Of a stretch of DNA of 6,106 bases, positions 1 through 5,966 are shown one piece after another (within the stretch, counting starts at the first letter, position 1; each line of letters starts with the position of its first letter). The notes beneath the pieces were generated by a model. It was not told where the DNA came from. It was given only the letters and a program-made list of their open reading frames with translations, and ran no database searches. The stretch comes from Desulfobacteraceae bacterium (GTDB lineage: Bacteria > Desulfobacterota > Desulfobacteria > Desulfobacterales > UBA11574): NCBI GenBank assembly GCA_029857875.1, contig JAOUGB010000161.1, positions 1 through 6,106 of the forward strand. Direction: 5' to 3'. The position numbers and the translations under genes were made by a program.

Positions 1-233
1 GCTTCCATTATTTTTCTCTCGGCACCGATGAAATTCATAGATCTTTCAACATGCTGTGCAATTCGTATCTCACCGGCCAGAGCTTCTAAATATGATGCCA
101 TTATTTTCTCGGCACCCAGGCGCTCATTACCTTCAAGGCCATCCATTGTTGCCAAGAGATTGGAAGCAATGATAAGTTCTGATTTTATCCGCTCAGCATA
201 CATATAAATAAAAATCGCTTTTCGGGTGTTCAT
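1..233 (-). CDS. Hypothetical small helical protein, N-terminal part (cut by window edge)
   Basis: I do not recognise this protein. Reading leftwards from an ATG at 233 there are 77 codons plus two bases with no stop before the window edge, so the C-terminus is missing. An AAGGG Shine-Dalgarno-like sequence (239-243) lies 5 bases upstream of the ATG. The protein starts MNTRKAIFIYMYAERIKSEL and is rich in Ala, Glu, Lys, Arg, Ile and Met with almost no Pro, which suggests a mostly alpha-helical, soluble fold. There is no convincing signal peptide. A short motif recurs: GAEKIM near residues 40-45 and GAERKIM near 70-76, about 30 residues apart, matched by near-identical DNA. The opposite strand is also partly open here, but it lacks a start with a ribosome site and has a less protein-like composition. 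The gene is divergent from the reductase gene at 789, so no operon partner is visible. Confidence 0.6.
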   Translation of the reverse strand, partial: MNTRKAIFIYMYAERIKSELIIASNLLATMDGLEGNERLGAEKIMASYLEALAGEIRIAQHVERSMNFIGAERKIME

Positions 234-297
234 CTTTTCCCTTGCTTTTCTTGAACAATCTGAAACAGTTGAGTTTGCAAATTTAAAAACCTGTCTT

Positions 298-326
298 ATG
301 TTACAATTACGAATCGGCAAAAGCAA
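298..326 (-). promoter_or_regulatory. Possible sigma70 promoter for the left-edge gene
   Basis: On the minus strand TTGCTT (321-326) and TAACAT (298-303) are separated by 17 bases. This would start transcription about 55-60 bases before the ATG at 233. The -35 box matches only TTG of the consensus and the -10 box matches four of six, so this is a weak call. The same stretch can fold: ATCGG (313-317) pairs with CCGAT (340-344), and GGTG/CACC (331-341) forms a competing hairpin. Confidence 0.25.
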
Positions 327-379
327 GCCGGGTGTTTCACCGATGTTTGATTGACCGGGCCTTAGTGAGTGTCCTTCTC

Positions 380-408
380 TTGACATAGAGTGAACTCATA
401 AATCTATT
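380..408 (+). promoter_or_regulatory. Candidate sigma70 promoter, TTGACA-17-TCTATT
   Basis: A perfect consensus -35 box TTGACA (380-385) is followed after 17 bases by TCTATT (403-408), which matches four of six -10 positions. Transcription would start near 414-416 on the plus strand. The downstream gene is the reductase at 789, but an intrinsic terminator at 428-450 lies only about 15 bases after the predicted start. This promoter would therefore make either a very short RNA or a leader whose extension depends on antitermination. It is a sequence match only. Confidence 0.35.
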
Positions 409-427
409 GAAACATATATTTACCTGA

Positions 428-450
428 TCCCTCGCGGGGAGTTTTTTTTT
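428..450 (+). terminator. Isolated Rho-independent terminator, plus strand
   Basis: TCCCT (428-432) pairs with GGGGA (436-440), closing with one T-G wobble around the three-base loop CGC. One G and then nine consecutive T (442-450) follow, the normal layout of an intrinsic terminator read left to right. The stem is short but GC-rich. No plus-strand gene ends upstream: the only upstream gene, at 1-233, runs the other way. It may end an untranslated RNA starting somewhere in 240-415, or act as an attenuator before the reductase gene. Confidence 0.55.
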
Positions 451-474
451 AAATCCTTGAGTGTCAGCCTCAGT

Positions 475-500
475 CTCGGAGAGCCTACGCCTCGGAGAGC
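475..500 (+). repeat. Two 10-bp direct repeats CTCGGAGAGC, 16-base period
   Basis: CTCGGAGAGC occurs at 475-484 and again at 491-500, separated by CTACGC. Each copy contains CTC and GAG around GGA, so each could form a very small hairpin. The second copy also provides GGAG at 494-497, six bases before the ATG at 504. It could be a tandem duplication or a fragment of a dispersed intergenic repeat; only two copies are in this window, so these cannot be separated. Confidence 0.5.
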
Positions 501-503
501 GGA

Positions 504-743
504 ATGGATGATCTTTTTTTAAAGCGGGTGCTGTTTGAGTGGCTTAGGGATCGTTAGAAAGAACAGGCGCATGCCGAAATCGCATCTTTAAAAGAAATTA
601 AAGATTGTATGGCAAACCTATTGATTTTTCAAAGATTGATTTCTGTTCTTTCTTTACGAACCCTTTCAACGAGTTCACGCGGTTTAAAAAAAGATTATCC
701 ATGGAGCGGCTATTTAGAAAAACTCCCCGACCCCTCATTTTAG
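504..743 (+). other. Possible degraded small gene or amber-interrupted small ORF
   Basis: An ATG at 504 has GGAG (494-497) at good spacing and opens a frame encoding MDDLFLKRVLFEWLRDR before a TAG stop at 555-557. Past that stop the same frame is open for 61 more codons, from KEQAHAEIASLKEIKDC to a C-terminus ending DYPWSGYLEKLPDPSF, up to a second TAG at 741-743. It could be a 17-codon leader peptide, a small gene broken by one nonsense mutation, or chance. Two other frames (plus from 605, minus 804 to 598) are also open across 605-741, which lowers the weight of openness alone. I recognise no family. The frame is in phase with the reductase gene at 789. The rest of 501-788 shows no other gene and no convincing promoter. 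Confidence 0.25.
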
Positions 744-774
744 AATTTACAAGGATATGCATATACCATCTTAA

Positions 775-780
775 AAGGAG
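775..780 (+). promoter_or_regulatory. Ribosome binding site for the YhdH/YhfP-family reductase
   Basis: AAGGAG, a near-perfect Shine-Dalgarno sequence, lies eight bases before the ATG at 789. It fixes that ATG as the start in preference to the in-frame ATG at 813, which would remove eight residues. Confidence 0.8.
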
Positions 781-788
781 ACAAGTCC

Positions 789-1790
789 ATGATTCAGAAG
801 ACATTTAAGGCAATGGTGGTCACAGAAAAAGAAAACGACCAGTTTGTCAGAGAAATAAAGGACAGAAATATTGATGACCTTCCGCAAGGAGATGTGCTCG
901 TCAAAGTCAAGTATTCTTCATTAAATTACAAGGACGTTCTTTCCTCCATAGGAAACAGAGGCGTTACAAGACAATATCCGCACACGCCTGGAATTGACGC
1001 CGCAGGGACCGTCGCCGAAAGCCAAAGCAAGGATTTTAAAGCCGGAGATGAAGTGATCGTGACGAGCTATGACCTCGGAATGAACACATCCGGGGGTTTC
1101 GGTCAATATATTCGCGTTCCGGCGGATTGGGTCGTCAAGATGCCCGGGCATCTCTCCCCTCGAGAGAGCATGATATTCGGTACAGCGGGCTTCACAGCAG
1201 CTCTTTCGGTTTACCGGCTGGTTGACTATTGCATCACTCCGGATATGGGACGAATACTGGTTTCCGGTGCAACAGGCGGAGTTGGAAGTATCGCAGTTTC
1301 CATACTTACCAAAGCAGGTTATGAGGTTGTGGCGGTAAACGGAATCGTGGATGAAAAGGATTTTCTACTAGAAATTGGCGCAAAAGAGGTTATCAGTATT
1401 GAAGATGCGACCGATTCCAGCGGCAAGCCGCTTCTAAAAGGACTTTGGGCAGGTGGTATTGATACCATCGGCGGAGAAATACTGGCAACAATGATCAAAT
1501 CAATGCAGCCTGACGGTGGGGTCACGTGTTGTGGGAATGTAGGGTCGCATGATCTGCCCCTGAATGTCTATCCTTTTATTTTGCGTGGGGTGACATTGAT
1601 GGGGATTGATTCGCAGAATTGTCCGATGCCTATGCGCCTGAGGGTATGGAATAAAATTGCGAGTGATTGGAAACTTGAGCGTTTGGAGCTCTTGACCACT
1701 GAAGTGTCTCTGAATGAACTGAACGAACGAATAGATCTTATCCTTCAAAGAAAACACAAAGGAAGAACTATAGTAAAGCTGCCGGAATAA
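789..1790 (+). CDS. yhdH: YhdH/YhfP-family NAD(P)H oxidoreductase (acrylyl-CoA reductase AcuI-like)
   Basis: This is a 333-residue zinc-independent medium-chain dehydrogenase/reductase of the YhdH/YhfP family, whose best known member (E. coli AcuI/YhdH, 324 residues) reduces acryloyl-CoA to propanoyl-CoA with NADPH. Family landmarks in order are SSLNYKD (43-49), HTPGIDAAGTV (65-75), GTAGFTAALSVYRL (131-144), the Rossmann glycine motif VSGATGGVGS (158-167), WAGGIDTIGG (220-229), YPFILRGVTLMGIDS (261-275) and a C-terminal GRTIVKLP (325-332). The cysteine and histidine ligands of zinc alcohol dehydrogenases are absent, as expected, and there is no signal or membrane segment, so it is cytosolic. 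After the second Rossmann strand the sequence is NGI (184-186), where E. coli has SGR and B. subtilis has TGK, so the usual basic residue near the NADPH phosphate is missing. The gene stands alone and converges on the tRNA cluster. The family call is firm; the substrate is inferred. Confidence 0.92.
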   Translation: MIQKTFKAMVVTEKENDQFVREIKDRNIDDLPQGDVLVKVKYSSLNYKDVLSSIGNRGVTRQYPHTPGIDAAGTVAESQSKDFKAGDEVIVTSYDLGMNTSGGFGQYIRVPADWVVKMPGHLSPRESMIFGTAGFTAALSVYRLVDYCITPDMGRILVSGATGGVGSIAVSILTKAGYEVVAVNGIVDEKDFLLEIGAKEVISIEDATDSSGKPLLKGLWAGGIDTIGGEILATMIKSMQPDGGVTCCGNVGSHDLPLNVYPFILRGVTLMGIDSQNCPMPMRLRVWNKIASDWKLERLELLTTEVSLNELNERIDLILQRKHKGRTIVKLPE

Positions 1791-1829
1791 TCGATTCCAT
1801 TCAGCGCTTTGACATTCTTTAAATGGCAT

Positions 1830-1860
1830 AAAAAAAGCTTGTTATAGAAATAACAAGCTT
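1830..1860 (-). terminator. Strong intrinsic terminator of the tRNA cluster (possibly of the clpX-lon operon)
   Basis: A perfect 11-bp inverted repeat, AAGCTTGTTAT and ATAACAAGCTT, flanks the four bases 1846-1849. Read on the minus strand the stem runs straight into a T tract (complement of A at 1830-1836). It starts 10 bases after the 3' end of tRNA-Asp, so it ends the leftward transcript. Read on the plus strand no T tract follows, so it is a poorer terminator for the convergent reductase gene, although the hairpin would still form about 45 bases after that gene's stop. No other plus-strand terminator is visible. Confidence 0.85.
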
Positions 1861-1870
1861 AATGGTAGAG

Positions 1871-1948
1871 TGGCGGGAGTGACGAGACTTGAACTCGCGA
1901 CCTCCGGCTTGACAGGCCGGCGCTCTAACCAAACTGAGCTACACCCCC
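1871..1948 (-). tRNA. tRNA-Asp (anticodon GUC)
   Basis: The minus strand folds as a complete cloverleaf of 78 bases including an encoded CCA (complement of 1871-1873). The acceptor stem GGGGGTG pairs with CACTCCC with one G-T wobble, and the discriminator base is G, the Asp identity base. The D arm is GCTC/GAGC. The anticodon arm CCGGC/GCCGG holds the loop CTGTCAA, giving GTC. The T arm has loop TTCAAGT. It is the last intact gene before the terminator at 1830-1860. Confidence 0.97.
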
Positions 1949-1963
1949 AAAGTGATATATAAT

Positions 1964-2034
1964 TTAGAACTCGATTCCGCGATCTTCCCGCCGTGAAAGA
2001 CGGGACGTTCTAACCAGAACTGATCTACACCCCC
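1964..2034 (-). pseudogene. Decayed tRNA-like sequence between tRNA-Val and tRNA-Asp
   Basis: The 5' half on the minus strand closely matches the neighbouring tRNA-Asp: GGGGGTGTAG, then TCAGTT and GGTTAGA around the D loop. It then deviates. The D stem is GATC/GAAC with an A-A mismatch. The anticodon arm is enlarged to a six-pair stem CCCGTC/GGCGGG with a six-base loop TTTCAC, which contains TTC where tRNA-Asp has GTC. The T arm keeps only traces (TCGAG), and the 3' acceptor strand and CCA are replaced by AT-rich sequence, so the 5' GGGGG has nothing to pair with. It is best explained as a duplicated Asp-like (less likely Glu-like) tRNA that lost function. A charged tRNA from this locus is very unlikely. 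The exact left boundary is uncertain. Confidence 0.7.
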
Positions 2035-2056
2035 CATAGTAAATTGTCAATAAAAA

Positions 2057-2132
2057 TGGTAGGCGGAACAGGGCTCGAACCTGTGACCCTCGGCTTGTAA
2101 GGCCGATGCTCTCCCAACTGAGCTACCCGCCC
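2057..2132 (-). tRNA. tRNA-Val (anticodon UAC)
   Basis: The minus strand gives a canonical 76-base cloverleaf with encoded CCA (complement of 2057-2059). The acceptor stem GGGCGGG pairs with TCCGCCT, with G-T wobbles at the first and seventh pairs, and the discriminator is A as usual for Val. The D arm is GCTC/GAGC. The anticodon arm TCGGC/GCCGA holds loop CTTACAA, giving TAC. The T arm ACAGG/CCTGT has loop TTCGAGC. It lies 116 bases after the lon stop and is the first gene of the tRNA cluster. Confidence 0.97.
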
Positions 2133-2157
2133 GGATCCTTAATATAGATTTACTTTT

Positions 2158-2186
2158 ATTACCTTAAAAAAAGCTACTGCTAACAA
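2158..2186 (-). promoter_or_regulatory. Weak candidate promoter for the tRNA cluster
   Basis: TTGTTA (2181-2186) and GGTAAT (2158-2163) are 17 bases apart on the minus strand and would start transcription about 20 bases before tRNA-Val. A TTGACT at 2200-2205 is an alternative -35 box but has no good -10 partner. The tRNAs could also be carried by read-through from lon, so this is tentative. Confidence 0.3.
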
Positions 2187-2203
2187 TTTAAATATATGAA
2201 GTC

Positions 2204-2219
2204 AAGCCTAAATTGGCTT
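2204..2219 (-). terminator. Weak hairpin after lon, incomplete terminator
   Basis: AAGCC and GGCTT form a five-pair stem around six bases, about 30 bases after the lon stop. On the minus strand it is followed by GACTTCATAT rather than a T tract, so it would terminate lon poorly if at all. On the plus strand a T-rich stretch follows, but no plus-strand gene is nearby. It may act as an mRNA 3'-end stabiliser or processing signal. Confidence 0.3.
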
Positions 2220-2248
2220 TAAATTTTGTTTCTCTTTATAAAAACAAA

Positions 2249-4690
2249 TCAAATTAAGGCTGATCTTTGATCCTCATCCATCTTATCGTCCATCACTCCA
2301 AATGGGATATCGTGCTCTTTGAAAATTGTATCCCCTGGTTCCAGAATCAACGCATGGGGCAGAACCTCATCCATATGCTCAACCAAAACAATCTCAACCG
2401 CTTTTAGAACTGTAGCAGGTATATCCTTTAAATTATTTTTATTTTCTTTGGGGACAATAACCTTTCTAATACCGCCCCTGTGAGCAGCCAGAATTTTCTC
2501 TTTTATTCCGCCAATTGCCAGAACGCGCCCCCGCAATGTAATTTCACCGGTCATGGCAATATCCCGTCGAACAGGTCGCTTTGTTAGAGCTGACACCAAA
2601 GATGTGCACATTGAAATCCCTGCAGAAGGTCCGTCTTTTGGGATAGCGCCTTCAGGTATATGAATATGGATATCTTTTTTCTTGTAAAAATCCGGTTGTA
2701 TCGCAAGGCTCGTTACACGTGAGCGAACATAACTGACCGCCGCCTGGGCAGACTCTTGCATCACGTCTCCCAGCTTACCGGTCATGGTGAGCTTTCCTTT
2801 GCCGGGCATAATCAGGGTTTCAATGGAAAGTAACTCGCCACCCACTTGGGTCCAGGCAAGACCGGTTACAGTGCCGACCTGGTCTTGTTCTTCTATCTGA
2901 AGCTCCTTGAATCGGGGTGGACCCAGGTATTTCTGAATCGAAGTTGCCGTTACTTTATAGGTGTTAGCCTCTTTATTTTTTACAAGTTTTCGTGCAATCT
3001 TCCGGCATATTGAAGAGATCTCACGTTCCAGATTTCTTACCCCTGATTCTCTGGTATATCGACGAATTATGGTGAGAACACCATTCTTGGAAAATTGTAC
3101 ATTCTTTTCTTCCAGCCCGTTCATTTTAATCTGCTTGGATATTAAAAAGTCTTTAGCAATATGATGTTTCTCATATTCTGCATAGCCGGGTAGGCGTATG
3201 ATCTCCATTCTATCCTGTAATGGAAGGGGTATCTCAGGCAATGTGTTGGCTGTGGTGATAAACAGGATATCTGAAAGATCGTAATCGACGTCCAGATAAT
3301 GATCGTTGAAGCTGTAATTTTGTTCAGGATCAAGCACTTCTAAAAGGGCGGCTGAGGGATCTCCTCGGAAATCCATACTCATTTTATCCACTTCATCAAG
3401 GCAAAATACCGGATTATTGACACCTACCTTTTTCAGGGATTGGATGATTTTGCCGGGCATTGCACCGATGTATGTGCGCCGGTGTCCTCGAATTTCAGCT
3501 TCATCTCTAACACCTCCCAGAGAAAGACGTACAAATTTTCTTCCTGTCGCCCGGGCAACAGATTTGGCCAAAGAGGTTTTCCCAACCCCAGGTGGTCCTA
3601 CAAAACAGAGTATCGGCCCCCTAATTTTTTTGACAAGGCACTGAACAGCCAGATATTCCAGTATACGTTCCTTTGGCTTCGTCAATCCGTAGTGATCTTC
3701 TTCAAGTATCTTATCGGCTTCTTCAAGATCCTTGCGTACCTTGCTTCGTTCAAACCACGGAAGGCTGATTAACCAGTCGATATAGCCTCGAACCACCGTA
3801 GCTTCGGCGGACATGGGGGTCATCATTCTGAGTTTTTTAAATTCATGTCTAACCTTTCCGGCAGCCTCCTTGGACAGCTTTTTACGCTTGATTCGCTTTT
3901 CAAGCTCTTTAAGTTCATCCCCATGATCATCCTCAGAACCGATTTCCTTTTTTATGGCTCGCATCTGTTCATTCAGATAATAATTTTTCTGAGTTTTATC
4001 CATCTGTTCCTTGACACGATTTTTTATCCGCTGATCCATTTTGAAAATATCAATTTCCATCTTGATCAAACTCAGGAGGAAGGAAAGCCGTTTTTCCAGG
4101 GAAATCGTTTCCAGCAGACGCTGTTTATCTTCGATTTTGAACGAGAAATGAGCCGCCATAGTATCAACAAGCTTTGAAGGATCTGAGATGCTGGAAACAC
4201 TTTTCACAAGATCTTTTGATAGACTCTTGTTAATTTGGGAATACTCATCGAAACTTTTGTTAATCGCCCTGACCAGTGCTTCACCCTCTGCAGGCGATAC
4301 TTGTGTTTCGGGAATCAATTCCAACTCCACCTGAAAAAAGTCTTTGCCCTTAACAAAACGGGCAATAGAAGCTCTGTTTTTCCCTTCGATCAAAGCCTTA
4401 ACCGTTCCATCAGGAAGCTTTAGAAGTTGAAGCACGCTGGCAATGGTTCCTACATGACTGATGTCATTTTCACCGGGGTTGTCGATGCCTGCTTTGATCT
4501 GGGTGGCAAGAAAAACCCTCTTATCGTGGTTCATCGCATCGGTAAGAGCGTTCACTGATTTCGATCGTCCCACAAAAAGCGGTGCAACCATGTGGGGAAA
4601 AACAACGATATCCCTCAACGGTAGAAGCGGTAGTAACAGGTTAGGCGAATCAGAATCATCATCTTTAAAAAATTTTTGTAAACTAATCAT
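2249..4690 (-). CDS. lon: Lon ATP-dependent protease (LonA, endopeptidase La)
   Basis: A full-length LonA of 813 residues, close to the 784 of E. coli. Lon forms a cytosolic hexamer that unfolds and degrades misfolded and short-lived regulatory proteins. The substrate-binding N-domain begins near residue 18 ([20 protein letters not shown]) and runs to about 210, followed by a charged helical linker. The AAA+ module has Walker A GPPGVGKT (365-372), pore loop YIGAMPG (407-413), Walker B FCLDEVDK (429-436), the arginine of LQDRMEII (R494) and sensor-2 GVRNLERE (550-557). The protease domain has the catalytic Ser in PKDGPSAG (S689) and the catalytic Lys in GGIKEK (K730), so it is predicted active. 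About 30 residues follow the conserved end, finishing in an acidic tail. A TAA three codons upstream makes this ATG the earliest possible start. It is the third visible gene of the clpP-clpX-lon operon. Confidence 0.98.
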   Translation of the reverse strand: MISLQKFFKDDDSDSPNLLLPLLPLRDIVVFPHMVAPLFVGRSKSVNALTDAMNHDKRVFLATQIKAGIDNPGENDISHVGTIASVLQLLKLPDGTVKALIEGKNRASIARFVKGKDFFQVELELIPETQVSPAEGEALVRAINKSFDEYSQINKSLSKDLVKSVSSISDPSKLVDTMAAHFSFKIEDKQRLLETISLEKRLSFLLSLIKMEIDIFKMDQRIKNRVKEQMDKTQKNYYLNEQMRAIKKEIGSEDDHGDELKELEKRIKRKKLSKEAAGKVRHEFKKLRMMTPMSAEATVVRGYIDWLISLPWFERSKVRKDLEEADKILEEDHYGLTKPKERILEYLAVQCLVKKIRGPILCFVGPPGVGKTSLAKSVARATGRKFVRLSLGGVRDEAEIRGHRRTYIGAMPGKIIQSLKKVGVNNPVFCLDEVDKMSMDFRGDPSAALLEVLDPEQNYSFNDHYLDVDYDLSDILFITTANTLPEIPLPLQDRMEIIRLPGYAEYEKHHIAKDFLISKQIKMNGLEEKNVQFSKNGVLTIIRRYTRESGVRNLEREISSICRKIARKLVKNKEANTYKVTATSIQKYLGPPRFKELQIEEQDQVGTVTGLAWTQVGGELLSIETLIMPGKGKLTMTGKLGDVMQESAQAAVSYVRSRVTSLAIQPDFYKKKDIHIHIPEGAIPKDGPSAGISMCTSLVSALTKRPVRRDIAMTGEITLRGRVLAIGGIKEKILAAHRGGIRKVIVPKENKNNLKDIPATVLKAVEIVLVEHMDEVLPHALILEPGDTIFKEHDIPFGVMDDKMDEDQRSALI

Positions 4691-4709
4691 AATAAGTGAT
4701 TATTCTCCC
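4691..4709 (-). promoter_or_regulatory. lon ribosome binding site with long, palindromic spacer
   Basis: The only good Shine-Dalgarno match before the lon ATG is GGGAG (4705-4709), which begins two bases after the clpX TGA. The spacer to the ATG is 14 bases, longer than the usual 5-9, and reads AATAA-TCAC-TTATT, a perfect five-pair AT palindrome. Folding would bring the Shine-Dalgarno sequence close to the start codon. Coupling to the end of clpX translation is another likely route to lon initiation. Confidence 0.45.
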
Positions 4710-4711
4710 AA

Positions 4712-5965
4712 TCATCCGTCTTGTGCTTTTTTCTGGGGTTGTTCAAATAAGAGAATCGGATCTTCATGATTGATAACAGTATCTTCTCCTATAACACATT
4801 CTTTGACATTCTCCATGGAAGGGATCTCATACATGACATCGACCATGCATTTTTCCATAATGGCACGTAGCCCTCTGGCACCGGATTTGCGTTTCATGGC
4901 CTCTTGGGCAATGGCTGTAAGTGCGCTATCTGTTAATCTTAAGTTTACACCTTCTATCTCCATGAGTTTTTTAAACTGCTTTATCAGTGCGTTTTTCGGC
5001 TCTTTCAGTATTCTGATCAAAGCAGACGCATTCAATTCACCAAGGGTCGCAATAACAGGAAGACGTCCCAAAAATTCAGGAATCAAACCGTATTTAATCA
5101 GGTCCTCGGGCTGCACCATTTTAAGGGTTTCACCGACACTTTTTTCCTCTTGTTTGATGATTTTAGCCCCAAAACCCATGACTTTGGAACCAAGACGCCG
5201 CTGGATGATCTGATCGAGTCCGGTAAAAGTTCCGCCACAAATAAAAAGTATGTTAGAAGTGTCGACTTTAACAAAATCCTGTTGAGGGTGTTTTCGTCCC
5301 CCTTTGGGCGGAACACTGGCAGTGGTCCCTTCTATAATTTTCAATAATGCCTGCTGAACGCCTTCTCCCGAAACATCTCGGGTAATGGACGGATTATCGG
5401 ACTTTCGTGCAATTTTATCGATTTCATCAATATATACAATACCCCGCCCTGCCTTTTCCACATCATAATCCGCATTCTGAAGCAGAGCAAGGATGATATT
5501 TTCGACATCTTCGCCGACGTAGCCGGCTTCAGTAAGGCTGGTGGCATCAGCAATCGTAAAGGGTACATTTAAAAATCTGGCTAGGGTTTGTGCCAGTAAT
5601 GTTTTCCCACATCCGGTCGGCCCGATAAGAAGAATGTTGCTCTTCTGGATTTCCACATCTCCAGATTTGATGGAAGAGTCCAGACGTTTGTAATGATTAT
5701 AAACTGCAACAGCGAGAATTTTTTTTGCTGCATCTTGTTCAATGACGTAATCATCGAGCATTGCTTTAATTTCTTTCGGGACTAAAAGCCGGTCTGTAGC
5801 TTTATCGTCTTTGCCTCTTTCCTCTTCGATAATTTCACTGCACAGCTGGATACATTCATCACAAATATAGACGGCAGGGCCGGCAATCAGTTTTTGAACC
5901 TCTTTCTGATTCTTTCCGCAGAATGAACAGAAAAGGTTGTCGTTCATATCTCTTTTTTTCGCCAT
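4712..5965 (-). CDS. clpX: ClpX, ATP-dependent unfoldase subunit of the ClpXP protease
   Basis: This 417-residue AAA+ protein is nearly the length of E. coli ClpX (424) and aligns along its whole length. A hexamer of ClpX unfolds tagged proteins and feeds them into the ClpP chamber. The N-terminal zinc-binding domain has paired cysteines CSFC (13-16) and CDEC (35-38). The ATPase has Walker A GPTGCGKT (115-122), pore loop GYVG (149-152), Walker [10 protein letters not shown] (176-184), the RKH pore loop (224-226), the arginine finger in FLGRLPV (R301) and sensor-2 GARGLR (362-367). The ClpP-docking tripeptide is MGF (263-265) instead of IGF or LGF. I chose the ATG at 5965: GGAG (5973-5976) sits seven bases upstream and the clpP stop one base upstream. 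The in-frame TTG at 5986 lies inside clpP and would add seven residues with no ribosome site. Confidence 0.98.
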   Translation of the reverse strand: MAKKRDMNDNLFCSFCGKNQKEVQKLIAGPAVYICDECIQLCSEIIEEERGKDDKATDRLLVPKEIKAMLDDYVIEQDAAKKILAVAVYNHYKRLDSSIKSGDVEIQKSNILLIGPTGCGKTLLAQTLARFLNVPFTIADATSLTEAGYVGEDVENIILALLQNADYDVEKAGRGIVYIDEIDKIARKSDNPSITRDVSGEGVQQALLKIIEGTTASVPPKGGRKHPQQDFVKVDTSNILFICGGTFTGLDQIIQRRLGSKVMGFGAKIIKQEEKSVGETLKMVQPEDLIKYGLIPEFLGRLPVIATLGELNASALIRILKEPKNALIKQFKKLMEIEGVNLRLTDSALTAIAQEAMKRKSGARGLRAIMEKCMVDVMYEIPSMENVKECVIGEDTVINHEDPILLFEQPQKKAQDG

Positions 5966-5966
5966 T

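Noticed and set aside
1..207. Plus-strand open frame across the left edge
   Set aside because: It is the shadow of the minus-strand frame, which has an ATG with an AAGGG ribosome site and a more protein-like composition.
598..804. Minus-strand open frame of 68 codons upstream of the reductase
   Set aside because: It overlaps the reductase ribosome site and start, has no Shine-Dalgarno sequence and reads as a random basic/aromatic mix.
605..808. Plus-strand open frame of 67 codons overlapping the reductase start
   Set aside because: It begins at TTG with no ribosome site, overlaps the reductase out of frame and has no recognisable features.
1981..2010. Inverted repeat CCCGCC/GACGGG as an intrinsic terminator
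   Set aside because: There is no T tract on either side, and it corresponds to the anticodon arm of the decayed tRNA.
1964..2034. A functional tRNA-Glu(UUC) or tRNA-Sec
   Set aside because: The acceptor 3' strand is missing and the anticodon loop has the wrong size. It also lacks the long variable arm and extended acceptor stem of tRNA-Sec.
2961..4769. Several 60-110 codon plus-strand open frames inside lon and clpX
   Set aside because: All lie antisense to strongly conserved coding sequence with no ribosome sites or family features.
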